In this document: positions 1 to 7,500 of the stretch, one piece after another
Numbering within the stretch: the stretch's first letter is position 1
Layout of the letters: every line of letters starts with the position of its first letter
DNA from: JAFDVL01 sp043736395
Lineage (GTDB): Bacteria; Acidobacteriota; Blastocatellia; RBC074
NCBI GenBank assembly: GCA_043736395.1
Contig: JAYTCQ010000198.1
Location: 1 to 11,471 of the forward strand
Direction of reading: 5' to 3'
DNA length: 11,471 nt
Notes under the pieces: generated by a model
The model's database searches: none
Told to the model about the DNA's origin: nothing
The model's input: only the letters and a program-made list of their open reading frames with translations
Made by a program: the position numbers and the translations under genes

Positions 1-48
1 TTCCCGGCAACTTCACTTTCTAAGCAGTTGAATTTACTCGATTTATAA
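1..48 (+). CDS. Possible C-terminal tail of an upstream gene (partial)
   Basis: Reading from base 1 gives 15 codons (FPATSLSKQLNLLDL) and then TAA at 46-48. The other two forward frames stop earlier (TAA at 19-21) or sooner than this one (TGA at 29-31), so this is the longest forward frame open at the left edge. The stretch is too short to assign a family. The hairpin 38 bases downstream would suit the end of a transcription unit, which gives mild support that a + strand gene ends here. It could equally be non-coding. Confidence 0.25.
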   Translation, partial: FPATSLSKQLNLLDL

Positions 49-85
49 CCGGACACTAATGAGGCAATGAATTAAGATCGTAATT

Positions 86-122
86 CGGGCGGCTCGCCCG
101 AATTTAACGGGCGAGCCGCCCG
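86..122. terminator. Perfect 15-bp GC-rich hairpin, possible terminator
   Basis: Bases 86-100 (CGGGCGGCTCGCCCG) are the exact reverse complement of 108-122, with the 7-base loop AATTTAA. The stem is almost entirely G/C. No T-run follows (next bases TTGTACGG), so it is not a classic intrinsic terminator. Each arm is also close to self-complementary (CGGGCG-GCT-CGCCCG), so alternative folds are possible. It may end the upstream transcript or be a REP-like repeat. Confidence 0.5.
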
Positions 123-139
123 TTGTACGGGATGCTCTT

Positions 140-166
140 TTGCTTCTGCACGTCCCACGTTACAAT
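140..166 (+). promoter_or_regulatory. Candidate sigma70-like promoter for xylA
   Basis: A -10-like TACAAT at 161-166 (5 of 6 to TATAAT) lies 15 bases after TTGCTT at 140-145 (4 of 6 to TTGACA). The spacing is shorter than ideal. The site sits between the hairpin at 86-122 and the xylA start, where a promoter is expected. No operator or catabolite-control site is evident. Weak motif evidence only. Confidence 0.22.
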
Positions 167-216
167 TCGCGTTCTCTTCGCAATTCAATTAACTAATAAT
201 TTAAAGGACAACCGAC

Positions 217-1530
217 ATGGCTGAAGCTTTTCCAAAAATCAAAACTATTCAATACGAAGGCGCCGATTCGCGCAACCCGTTAGCATTCAAACAATACAAT
301 CCCGACGAAATTATTGAAGGCAAATCCATGCGCGATCATCTGCGCTTTGCTTCGTGCTTTTGGCATACGATGCGCGGACGCGGTTCCGAAATTTTCGGGA
401 TGCCAACCGCTGTTCGTCCGTGGGATGATTTTTCTGAATCGGTTGAAATGGCGCAAAAACGCATCGAAGTGTTTTTTGAATTAATCGAAAAACTGCAAAT
501 TGATTTTTATGCGTTTCACGACCGCGACGTTTCTCCTGAAGGCAAGAACTTGAAAGAGACGAATAAAATCTTCGATAAAGTAACGAAGATGCTCGCCAAG
601 GCACAGAAAAATTCCGGCAAAAAATTATTGTGGGGCACGGCTTGTTTGTTTCAGCATCCGCGATTTATGCATGGTGCGGGCACGGCCCCAAATCTTGACG
701 CCTACGTCTATGCTGCAGCACAGGTCAAAAAAGCCATCGAAGTCACTCACGAACTCGGCGGCCTCGGCTACGTTTTCTGGGGCGGACGCGAAGGTTATTT
801 TTCGTTGCTCAATACCGATATGAAGCGTGAACTCGATCACCTCGGCGCGTTCATGCAAATGGCGGTTGATTACAAGAAAAAGATTGGTTTTACGGGGCCC
901 TTTTACATCGAACCGAAACCAAAGGAACCGACAAAGCATCAGTACGATACGGACGCGGCGACGACTTTGAATTTCCTGCGACAGTACAAATTGATGAATG
1001 ATTTCAAGCTGAATCTCGAAACCAATCACGCGCAGATTGCAGGTCATACAATCCAGCACGACCTTGAAGTCGCCATCGGAGCCAACGCGCTCGGTTCGAT
1101 TGACGCGAACATGGGCGACTGGCAATTGGGCTGGGATACGGATCAATTCCCGACAGATTTATATATTACTTCGCACGTGATGTTATGCGTATTGAAGATG
1201 GGTGGATTCACGACCGGTGGATTAAATTTCGACGCCAAAGTTCGACGTGAAAGTTTTGAGCCGGATGATTTATTTTTAGCTCACGTCGCGGGTATGGATA
1301 CATTTGCACGGGGCTTACGCATCGCTGCAAAAGTCCGCGCAGACGGACGCCTCGCCGATTTCGTCAAGCAACGATATTCTTCGTGGGACAGCGAGCTTGG
1401 CAAAAAAATCGAGAAAGGTAAATCAAGCTTTGAGGAACTAGAACCGCTGGCGTTGAAGATGGGTGAAGTCAAAACCAATCGCAGCGGACGGCAGGAATAT
1501 CTGGAAGCTTTGTTTAATGAGTTCATTTAA
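217..1530 (+). CDS. xylA: Xylose isomerase (class II)
   Basis: This cytoplasmic enzyme interconverts D-xylose and D-xylulose and often also D-glucose and D-fructose. It is the first step of the isomerase route that feeds xylose into the pentose phosphate pathway. The 437-residue length is that of class II enzymes. The catalytic pair H101/D104 is in FHDRD. The FWGGREGY signature is at 187-194 and E232/K234 are in IEPKPKEP. Further metal ligands are E268, H271, D296 (GSIDANMGD), D307 and D309 (WDTDQ), and D339 (NFDAK). As I recall, this numbering matches the E. coli enzyme without gaps, so it should be active. The start is set by AAAGGA (203-208), 8 bases before the ATG. Hairpins lie on both sides (86-122 and 1543-1598), so it may be transcribed alone. 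No xylulokinase or xylose transporter is visible here. Confidence 0.98.
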   Translation: MAEAFPKIKTIQYEGADSRNPLAFKQYNPDEIIEGKSMRDHLRFASCFWHTMRGRGSEIFGMPTAVRPWDDFSESVEMAQKRIEVFFELIEKLQIDFYAFHDRDVSPEGKNLKETNKIFDKVTKMLAKAQKNSGKKLLWGTACLFQHPRFMHGAGTAPNLDAYVYAAAQVKKAIEVTHELGGLGYVFWGGREGYFSLLNTDMKRELDHLGAFMQMAVDYKKKIGFTGPFYIEPKPKEPTKHQYDTDAATTLNFLRQYKLMNDFKLNLETNHAQIAGHTIQHDLEVAIGANALGSIDANMGDWQLGWDTDQFPTDLYITSHVMLCVLKMGGFTTGGLNFDAKVRRESFEPDDLFLAHVAGMDTFARGLRIAAKVRADGRLADFVKQRYSSWDSELGKKIEKGKSSFEELEPLALKMGEVKTNRSGRQEYLEALFNEFI

Positions 1531-1542
1531 AAAAAGTGAGCT

Positions 1543-1598
1543 GACAAAACAAACAGAAATCACAGCAAGTAAAAGCCGCGATTTCTGTTTGTTTTGTC
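1543..1598. terminator. 19-bp-stem hairpin after xylA, possible terminator
   Basis: Bases 1543-1561 are an exact reverse complement of 1580-1598 (core arm ACAAAACAAACAGAAAT), with an 18-base loop. It begins 12 bases after the xylA stop. An A-run lies just upstream (1528-1536) and a pyrimidine-rich CTTACTTTCTGCTT downstream. Position and stem length suit a terminator, but the AT-rich stem and long loop are atypical, so a repeat-derived or regulatory hairpin is possible. Confidence 0.5.
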
Positions 1599-1601
1599 TT
1601 A

Positions 1602-1639
1602 CTTTCTGCTTCAAAATAGATTCGATTGAAATCAGAAAG
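1602..1639. repeat. Imperfect hairpin upstream of the HNH cassette
   Basis: CTTTCTG (1602-1608) pairs with CAGAAAG (1633-1639). Inside it, TTCAA (1610-1614) pairs with TTGAA (1626-1630), with a small internal bulge. It lies just upstream of the strong ribosome binding site of the next gene and could influence expression of the two-gene cassette, as an operator or as a translational hairpin. A stem this AT-rich could also occur by chance. Confidence 0.25.
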
Positions 1640-1662
1640 AATTTGATTGTGAGGAGGTAGCA

Positions 1663-2007
1663 ATGGTTCAGTTGACGATGCAAATCCCAGATGACCTGGC
1701 TGTTAGAATTCAGCCTATGAGTCAGTGGATTCCGACGATTCTAAGAATTAGTTTGATGGGGTTCAGAACTACTGCGATTTCTACTGCAACAGAGTTCGTC
1801 AATTTTTTGTCATTGAATCCAACCCCGCACGACTTTCTGAATTACCATGTTTCTGAAAACTCACAGCAGCACTTGCGAAGGCTGCTGAGTTTGCATGAAA
1901 ATGGATTATTGTCAGAAACAGAAAAAGAAGAGCTTGATGAGCTGGAACAACTTGAGCATTTAGTCGTTATGCTCAAATTGCAGTTTGCACAAAATAAACA
2001 ACCATAA
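1663..2007 (+). CDS. Small conserved-type protein paired with an HNH nuclease
   Basis: This 114-residue soluble protein has no signal peptide or membrane segment. It begins MVQLTMQIPDDLAVRIQP, resembling the start of some antitoxin-like or DNA-binding small proteins. A central TPHDFLNYHVSENSQQHLRRLL stretch spans roughly residues 63-84. The C-terminal part, about 85-110, is acidic and Leu/Glu-rich (SETEKEELDELEQLEHL) and probably forms a helix or coiled coil. From memory, similar small proteins recur directly upstream of HNH endonuclease genes, notably in cyanobacteria. I know no proven function. The start is well supported by AGGAGGT at 1652-1658. The stop codon directly abuts the ATG of the HNH gene, which implies translational coupling and a shared role. 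An antitoxin or immunity role, or a partner subunit, is inference. Confidence 0.82.
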   Translation: MVQLTMQIPDDLAVRIQPMSQWIPTILRISLMGFRTTAISTATEFVNFLSLNPTPHDFLNYHVSENSQQHLRRLLSLHENGLLSETEKEELDELEQLEHLVVMLKLQFAQNKQP

Positions 2008-2421
2008 ATGTCCTCAGACATCTCAACTGATTTACGCCAACTGGTGGCTTCGCGGGCAGAATACAGCTGTGAATATTGCCTTATGCCTCAATTGTTTTCA
2101 CTTCATAAGCACGAACCGGATCACATTTTACCGAGACAACATGGAGGTGAAACGGAAGCAGAAAATTTAGCGTTGGCATGCTTTCGGTGTAATCGTTATA
2201 AAGGGCCTAATGTTGGTTCCTTCGATCCTTTGACTGGAGTGCTTGTTCCTTTTTTTAACCCAAGAACACAGAACTGGAAAGAGCATTTTTCGTTTAATGT
2301 TGCCATGATTGAACCGCTCACAGCGGAAGCTAGAGTGACAGTAAAAATCCTCCGGATGAATGACAACGAGCGATTAGACGAACGACAAAAATTAATGGAA
2401 GCCGAATGGTTTAGTGAATAA
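2008..2421 (+). CDS. HNH endonuclease
   Basis: This 137-residue protein carries a clear HNH nuclease domain. A zinc-knuckle pair C21/C24 (CEYC) is followed by the DH of DHILPRQHGG (D38, H39, with H45). N53 lies in ENLALAC, and the second CxxC (C58/C61) leads into N62 and K65 (CNRYK). The domain is expected to cut DNA or RNA with a divalent metal, H39 being the likely general base. The ATG directly follows the TAA of the preceding gene with no gap, so its translation probably depends on ribosomes finishing that gene. The C-terminal 50 residues have no motif I recognise. It could be a stand-alone defence or toxin nuclease, or a mobile-DNA remnant. No intron, intein or restriction-methylase gene is present. 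Domain call strong, biological role unknown. Confidence 0.93.
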   Translation: MSSDISTDLRQLVASRAEYSCEYCLMPQLFSLHKHEPDHILPRQHGGETEAENLALACFRCNRYKGPNVGSFDPLTGVLVPFFNPRTQNWKEHFSFNVAMIEPLTAEARVTVKILRMNDNERLDERQKLMEAEWFSE

Positions 2422-2452
2422 GCGTCAATATATATTTTTGAGAGGTAACGTC

Positions 2453-3211
2453 ATGAAATTAGCTTTTAAAAATCGAAGAATTTTATTATGCCTCGCTGTG
2501 CTTTTCTGCATCTGTTTGCTCGTTGTCGTCAGCGCCTTTCAAAAGAAAAACACAACAGATGAACCCCTCATCGCCGCCTACAAAAAAACCTATCCCGCTT
2601 CCGTCTCTGATGCCGTGGAATTAGTCACTGGCAAAAATGGTACAATGGGGCACGACATGAAATTATTTGTCGGCAAACCAATGGTGGGACGCGCAGTGAC
2701 TTCGCTGGTGAAACCTGCGTCACCTGAGCAGGCAACGCCAGCATTAGCCACGAAACATTCCGTCGAGATGATTGACAATGCCAAACCTGGAGAAGTCGGT
2801 GTGATAGTGATGGACGGCACTCTGGATATTGCGGCAATGGGAAATTTAATGGCGACCGCCGCTTCCGTACGCGGAATGGCAGGGATGGTGCTGGATGGCG
2901 CGATCCGCGATATTTGGGACGTGCGCCGAATGGGGCTGACAATTTATGCGCGTTCTGCGACACCGCGCACGGCGGTCGGACATTACGCGACAGTCGCGAG
3001 AAACGTTGAAGTGAGCTGCGGTGGAATCTCTGTTCGTCCTGGTGATATTATCGTTGCCGATGAAGACGGCGTAGTGGTAGTCCCACAGGAACGCGCCGAA
3101 GAAATTTTGAAAAAAGCGCAGGAAATTGATGATCGGGAACGTGGGATGTTTCCGTTTATTCGTGAATTTAAATCGCTATCCAAAGCAATCGAAAAATTTA
3201 ATCGAATCTGA
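2453..3211 (+). CDS. Exported RraA / HMG-aldolase-like protein
   Basis: This 252-residue protein has an N-terminal hydrophobic segment at about 10-28 (ILLCLAVLFCICLLVVVSA) after basic residues, a Sec signal peptide or membrane anchor. The rest matches the RraA-like / 4-hydroxy-4-methyl-2-oxoglutarate aldolase fold: GNLMATAASVRG (130-141), DGAIRD (148-153) containing the Arg152/Asp153 pair that binds substrate and metal in the aldolases, and PGDIIVADEDGVVVVP (196-211). Family members cleave 2-oxo-acid aldols, decarboxylate oxaloacetate, or (E. coli RraA) bind RNase E. An exported form cannot act on cytoplasmic RNase E, so an enzymatic role is more likely. I chose ATG 2453 because AGAGGT (2441-2446) is well spaced and the signal peptide starts there. 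An in-frame GTG at 2414 would overlap the HNH gene and lacks support. The substrate cannot be read from the sequence. Confidence 0.87.
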   Translation: MKLAFKNRRILLCLAVLFCICLLVVVSAFQKKNTTDEPLIAAYKKTYPASVSDAVELVTGKNGTMGHDMKLFVGKPMVGRAVTSLVKPASPEQATPALATKHSVEMIDNAKPGEVGVIVMDGTLDIAAMGNLMATAASVRGMAGMVLDGAIRDIWDVRRMGLTIYARSATPRTAVGHYATVARNVEVSCGGISVRPGDIIVADEDGVVVVPQERAEEILKKAQEIDDRERGMFPFIREFKSLSKAIEKFNRI

Positions 3212-3262
3212 AAATGTTTCGAGTTGGTAAGCAGAATCTCAACCACAATTTTTAGGAGTATT

Positions 3263-5854
3263 ATGAGACGATCAACCCCCTTTGCCTTAACCTTGCTGAT
3301 CATTTTTTGTCTGAACGTGATGGCGCAAGACCCGCCGACGCCAGCACCTACTGCGCCAGCGACTCCGCAACTGCCGACCGGATTTCCAGGCTTGCCGGGA
3401 CGCGAACCCGTCATTCAACCTTTTGAAAAAGTCATTACCAAAGAAGCGAAATCTGAAGATGGTGTCTTCAAGGTTCATCGCATCAAAGACAAAATTTATT
3501 ACGAAATTCCGAAGGCTGAACTCGGCAAAGAATTTTTGTTAGTGACCCAAATCGCGAAGACGAAACTCGGAGTCGGCTACGGCGGCGAACCAATCAACGA
3601 ACGCGTCATCAAATGGGAACGCCGTGACAATCGAATTCTGCTGAAAGACGTTGATTATGATTTGGTTGCGTCCGCTTCGCATCCGATGGCACAGGCAGTC
3701 AGAAACGCAAATAATGATTCGATTATGATGTCGTTTTTCATCGAAGCGCTGGGCAAAGATGAAGCGCCTGTCATTGAAGTCACGCGACTCTTTACCACTG
3801 ATGTAATTGAGATGAGCGCGCGGCAAATGCTACGTGCGACGGTGATGGATGCGACCCGATCATTTGTGGAACGCGCGATAGCTTTTCCAGAAAACATCGA
3901 AATTGAATCTACGTTAACGTTTTCCAAAATGCCTGATCCAATTTCTCCGACCGGACTTCCTTCTCCCACGATTTTATTTGGGACACGCGGAATGGCTCCC
4001 GGTTCTGCTTCGATTGTGATGCATTTCAGCATGGTGAAATTGCCGGAAAAGCCAATGATGCCGCGCCTGCACGATGACCGCGTTGGATTTTTTTCAGTGA
4101 GCAATCAGGACTTCGCTTCCAACGCGCATAAGGTTGAAACGCGCCGCTACATTTCGCGTTGGCGGCTGGAAAAGAAAGACCCGAACGCGGCACTGTCCGA
4201 ACCAGTCAAACCGATAGTCTATTACGTTGATCCGGCGACGCCGACGAAATGGGTTCCGTACATCAAACGCGGTATTGAAAAATGGCAATCTGCCTTTGAA
4301 GAAGCTGGATTCAAAAATGCCATCATTGCCAAAGAAGCCCCTAAAGATGATCCGAAATGGAGTCCTGAAGACGCCCGAATTTCCTGTGTGCGTTGGCTGC
4401 CATCAACGACGGAAAATGCGTATGGCCCGCATATCAGCGATCCGCGAACGGGTGAAATTTTGGAATCCGACATTCATATGTTTCACAACATTATGAATCT
4501 GCAACGCGCCTGGTATTTCACGCAGGTTGGGCCGCTTGATCCACGTGCCGCTAAATTTCCATTACCCGATGATTTGATGGGCGAATTAATTGAATACGTT
4601 GTCGCGCACGAAGTCGGACATACGCTTGGTTATCCGCACAACATGAAATCCAGTTCAATGTACGCGGCTGAAAAAGTTCGTGATCGTGAATGGGTCAAAA
4701 AAATGGGGCATACGCCTTCACTGATGGATTATTCGCGGTTCAATTATGTGGCGCAACCGGAAGACAAAATTGATGTCAAAGATTTGATCCCCGGCATTGG
4801 CCCATACGATAAGTTTGTGACGATGTGGGGTTACAAGCCAATTCCTGCCGCGAAAACTCCTGATGAAGAAAAGCAGACGCTCAACGAATGGGCGCGGCAG
4901 CAGGATCAAACGCCGTGGCTGCGTTTTTCTGCTCCGAGGGCGATGGGTATTGATCCCGGCGATCAAACCGAAGCTGTCGGCGATGCAGATGCTCTCTATG
5001 CCACGACGTACGGGATGAAAAACATTAAGCGCGTAGCTGACATGTTAGTCACCGCCACGACTACGCAGAACGGCGAAAGCTTCGATGATTTAAGCGAATT
5101 GTATTCACGGATGCTCGGTCAATGGTCAACTGAACTTCGACACGTTGTTCCGATTGTTGGCGGCATGAATTCTCATCAAAAGCATGTCGGACAGGACGGA
5201 GTCGTGTTCACTCCAATTTCGAAAGATAAACAAATTGCCGCAGTAAAATTCCTCCACGAAAATGCTTTCGCGACTCCGACGTGGGCGTTGAAACCTGAAA
5301 TCCTGCGCCGCATAGAACCGACCGGCGCATTAGATCGAATCAAGATGTATCAGACAATGATGCTTTCCTCATTATTGAGTAATGTACGACTCGCGCGTCT
5401 GACAGAACAGCAGGCCATCGACGGAGCCTCGGCATACAGCGCGATTGAATTCCTGACGGATGTTCGGAAGGGAATTTTTTCAGAATTAAGTGTTCGGGGC
5501 GGAGTGAAAATTGACGCGTACCGTCGAAACTTACAACGTGCGTATCTCGACAATCTTGGCGAAAAACTCAATGGACGATTCGCTGCGACTGATGACACAC
5601 GTGGTCTTGTTCGTAGTGAATTACGAGCGTTAAGTGCAGATGTGAGCCTCGCAATGACGGGAGCTGAGCGTTCGACTCGGGCGCATTTGGACGACATGAA
5701 AGATCAGATCGCAAAAATTCTTGATCCGAAATTCGTTGCGCCGGTGACGGCTACGAACCCGTTAGCGGCTTTGCTCGGACGCCTTGACGAACTCGACAAT
5801 GGTCGTCAGGGATGTTGGGAAGATGTGATCTACACGATGATGAATCAGAAGTAA
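3263..5854 (+). CDS. Exported zinc-dependent metalloprotease (DUF5117/DUF4953 type)
   Basis: This 863-residue protein begins with a Sec signal peptide (MRRSTPFALTLLIIFCLNVMA), followed by a Pro-rich linker at about 24-46. Residues ~60-110 (VFKVHRIKDKIYYEIP...) resemble the N-terminal DUF5118-like segment, ~110-300 a DUF5117-like segment, and the rest a DUF4953-like catalytic part. The zinc site is HEVGHTLGYPH at 449-459: H449, H453 and H459 as ligands and E450 as the general base. A Met-turn-like SLMDYSRF follows with M488. This is the metzincin arrangement, so periplasmic or extracellular peptide hydrolysis is likely. The natural substrate of this family is unknown to me. The start is ATG 3263, 4 bases after AGGAG (3254-3258). 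A TTG at 3224 in the same frame has no signal peptide at its head. The gene starts 51 bases after the RraA-like gene, so co-transcription is possible. Confidence 0.93.
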   Translation: MRRSTPFALTLLIIFCLNVMAQDPPTPAPTAPATPQLPTGFPGLPGREPVIQPFEKVITKEAKSEDGVFKVHRIKDKIYYEIPKAELGKEFLLVTQIAKTKLGVGYGGEPINERVIKWERRDNRILLKDVDYDLVASASHPMAQAVRNANNDSIMMSFFIEALGKDEAPVIEVTRLFTTDVIEMSARQMLRATVMDATRSFVERAIAFPENIEIESTLTFSKMPDPISPTGLPSPTILFGTRGMAPGSASIVMHFSMVKLPEKPMMPRLHDDRVGFFSVSNQDFASNAHKVETRRYISRWRLEKKDPNAALSEPVKPIVYYVDPATPTKWVPYIKRGIEKWQSAFEEAGFKNAIIAKEAPKDDPKWSPEDARISCVRWLPSTTENAYGPHISDPRTGEILESDIHMFHNIMNLQRAWYFTQVGPLDPRAAKFPLPDDLMGELIEYVVAHEVGHTLGYPHNMKSSSMYAAEKVRDREWVKKMGHTPSLMDYSRFNYVAQPEDKIDVKDLIPGIGPYDKFVTMWGYKPIPAAKTPDEEKQTLNEWARQQDQTPWLRFSAPRAMGIDPGDQTEAVGDADALYATTYGMKNIKRVADMLVTATTTQNGESFDDLSELYSRMLGQWSTELRHVVPIVGGMNSHQKHVGQDGVVFTPISKDKQIAAVKFLHENAFATPTWALKPEILRRIEPTGALDRIKMYQTMMLSSLLSNVRLARLTEQQAIDGASAYSAIEFLTDVRKGIFSELSVRGGVKIDAYRRNLQRAYLDNLGEKLNGRFAATDDTRGLVRSELRALSADVSLAMTGAERSTRAHLDDMKDQIAKILDPKFVAPVTATNPLAALLGRLDELDNGRQGCWEDVIYTMMNQK

Positions 5855-5860
5855 ATTATC

Positions 5861-6022
5861 GTAGCGTAACCAGCCATGGTTGCGACAGGCTTTGGCACAA
5901 AGCCTAATCTCTCACGCTATCATTACTCTTGAGAAGTTCGGTATCAGTTTCAGTCGGAGTTAAGGATGTGAGAAAGATTCGCCTTTTGCGAAGGCGGTCG
6001 CAACCATGGCTGGTTACGCTAC
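5861..6022. repeat. 162-bp element with perfect 26-bp inverted termini and internal hairpins
   Basis: Bases 5861-5886 are an exact reverse complement of 5997-6022 (outer sequence GTAGCGTAACCAGCCATGG...). Directly inside the left arm is an 8-bp hairpin (AGGCTTTG-GCA-CAAAGCCT, 5887-5905). Directly inside the right arm is a 6-bp hairpin (CGCCTT-TTGCG-AAGGCG, 5980-5996). A short central pairing is TCTCAC (5910-5915) with GTGAGA (5968-5973). The whole can draw as a closing stem with branches, cloverleaf-like. It contains no convincing ORF. A MITE-like or REP/BIME-like repeat is most likely; a structured RNA or bidirectional terminator is possible. It ends 35 bases before the next start codon. Confidence 0.8.
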
Positions 6023-6057
6023 CACTATAAATGTTTTTTCCCATTGAGGAGCGAATC

Positions 6058-7413
6058 ATGAAAAGGCGAGACTTCATTAAAACCTCGGTTTCCGGGACTG
6101 CCATCACGGCTGCATCCTACAACAAAATCCTCGGAGCCGGAGACCGCGTACGCATTGGTTTAATTGGCTGCGGCGGACGAGGGACAGCTGTCGCAAAATT
6201 AATGCTCGGCGTGCCGGGCGTCGAATATAACGCGCTCAGTGATGTCTATTTACCGAACATCGAAGCCGCCAAATCGTGGGCTGGTTCGACCGCGCAGGGC
6301 TATCAGGATTTTCGAAAATTGCTCGAATCCAAGGACGTAGACGCCGTACACATCGCGACGCCGGATCATTGGCATGCAACAGTTTCGGTGCTCGCCTGCG
6401 CTGCAGGCAAAGATGTGTACGTCGAAAAACCACTCACGCACAACCTCAAAGAAGGACGTGCATTAGTGGATGCAGCGACGAAATATAAGCGCACTGTGCA
6501 AACTGGAATGCAGCATCGTTCGGCTCCGCATTACAAAGAAGTGCAGCAGCTGGTGCAATCCGGCGCGATTGGTGAAGTCCGCTTCGTACGTGTCTGGAAT
6601 TACAGCAATAACACTCCGTTCGGAATTGGCAAGCTCCCTGATGAGCCTGTGCCGCAAGGCCTGGACTGGGACATGTATCTTGGCCCCGCGCCGAAAGTTC
6701 CTTACAATAAAAATCGTTTTATGCGGTGGTATCGTTTTTTCTGGGATTATTCCGGCGGCACAATTACCGATTTCGGCACACATCGTTTTGATTCCGTACA
6801 TCAAATTATGGGAGTCACTGCACCAAAAACTATCGTCGCGACAGGCGGCAGATTTTCGGTAAAGGACGGCGGAGAAATGCCCGATGTGTTGCAAGCGACG
6901 TACGAATATCCCGGCTTTGTGATGAGTTACGAAGCCAGCAACATGAACGGCATGGGGATGGGTATCAGAACTCCGGGATTTAAATATTATGCTGCGCGAG
7001 GCGAGACCGATTATCCGCACGGAGAGGCTTATCACGGCACGAACGGCACGATCATGTGTTCACGCATCGGCTATGAAGTTTTCCCTGAACCCCAAGCGGT
7101 ACGCCGTAAAGACGGGACGCAGGATATGAATGCGCCGATTGAAAATTATCGTACGCAATCCAAAAAAGTGCAGGGCAGAGACGCGACAGATTTGCACTGC
7201 GCAAATTTTATTGAAGCGATTCGGTTGAGCAAAACTCCGATTGCTGAACCTGAAATCGGTCATCGTTCGACTTCAGTTGCACTGCTCGGAAATATTGCGT
7301 TCAAGACCGGAAGACGATTGATCTGGGAAGCTCCGAAAGAATTATTTGTGAACGATCCAGACGCGAATAAATTGCTGAGTAAAAAATCGCGCAAGCCTTG
7401 GGATTTGATTTAA
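6058..7413 (+). CDS. Gfo/Idh/MocA family oxidoreductase with Tat signal
   Basis: This 451-residue protein starts MKRRDFIKTSVSGTAITAAS, a twin-arginine signal (R3, R4), so it is probably exported folded with its nucleotide cofactor bound. A Rossmann segment follows with GCGGRG at 37-42. The family signature EKP lies at 123-125 (YVEKPLTHN), where the Lys is the usual catalytic residue, and H103-W-H is in TPDHWHA. The C-terminal part (from about 165, WDYSGGTITDFGTHRFD) is the substrate-binding alpha/beta domain. Members oxidise or reduce sugars and related polyols with NAD(P); some Tat-exported ones act as glycosidases. The substrate is not readable here. ATG 6058 was chosen because GAGGAG (6046-6051) lies 6 bases upstream and the Tat motif starts immediately. 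The ATG at 6031 would place extra residues before the signal. Confidence 0.95.
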   Translation: MKRRDFIKTSVSGTAITAASYNKILGAGDRVRIGLIGCGGRGTAVAKLMLGVPGVEYNALSDVYLPNIEAAKSWAGSTAQGYQDFRKLLESKDVDAVHIATPDHWHATVSVLACAAGKDVYVEKPLTHNLKEGRALVDAATKYKRTVQTGMQHRSAPHYKEVQQLVQSGAIGEVRFVRVWNYSNNTPFGIGKLPDEPVPQGLDWDMYLGPAPKVPYNKNRFMRWYRFFWDYSGGTITDFGTHRFDSVHQIMGVTAPKTIVATGGRFSVKDGGEMPDVLQATYEYPGFVMSYEASNMNGMGMGIRTPGFKYYAARGETDYPHGEAYHGTNGTIMCSRIGYEVFPEPQAVRRKDGTQDMNAPIENYRTQSKKVQGRDATDLHCANFIEAIRLSKTPIAEPEIGHRSTSVALLGNIAFKTGRRLIWEAPKELFVNDPDANKLLSKKSRKPWDLI

Positions 7414-7428
7414 AAGTGAATACAACTT

Positions 7429-7500
7429 AACACAAAGGGACAAAGGATCAACGGTTAAACTGTAGTTGCTTGACCCCTTGCCCCTTTGTCCCTTTGCGTT
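7429..7500. repeat. Palindromic repeat between oxidoreductase and sulfatase genes
   Basis: Bases 7429-7446 (AACACAAAGGGACAAAGG) pair with 7483-7500 at 17 of 18 positions, the exception being a G-T wobble. The interior can extend the stem loosely through CAAC (7449-7452) with GTTG (7465-7468). It fills nearly the whole gap and ends 12 bases before the sulfatase ATG. This leaves no room for a usual ribosome binding site outside the stem region. It may terminate or stabilise the upstream transcript and could hinder translation of the downstream gene. Confidence 0.65.

Noticed and set aside
625..1146. 173-codon reverse ORF inside xylA
   Set aside because: It is antisense to a complete, motif-perfect xylose isomerase. 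No family resemblance.
1463..1660. 65-codon forward ORF overlapping the end of xylA
   Set aside because: It runs out of frame through xylA and then through the hairpin at 1543-1598. The composition is low-complexity and there is no ribosome binding site.
2414..2452. GTG start at 2414 for the RraA-like gene, overlapping the HNH gene
   Set aside because: ATG 2453 has a proper ribosome binding site (AGAGGT) and begins the signal peptide. The GTG would add 13 residues before it.
5861..6022. tRNA gene suggested by the cloverleaf-like folding
   Set aside because: The closing stem is 26 bp, the total length is 162 bp, and there are no T-loop, anticodon-loop or CCA features.
5904..6107. 67-codon reverse ORF in the gap before the oxidoreductase gene
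   Set aside because: It lies within the 26-bp-terminus element and antisense to the Tat signal region. No motif.
6463..7035. 190-codon reverse ORF inside the oxidoreductase gene
   Set aside because: It is antisense to well-conserved Gfo/Idh/MocA sequence. This is a composition effect in a GC-balanced gene.
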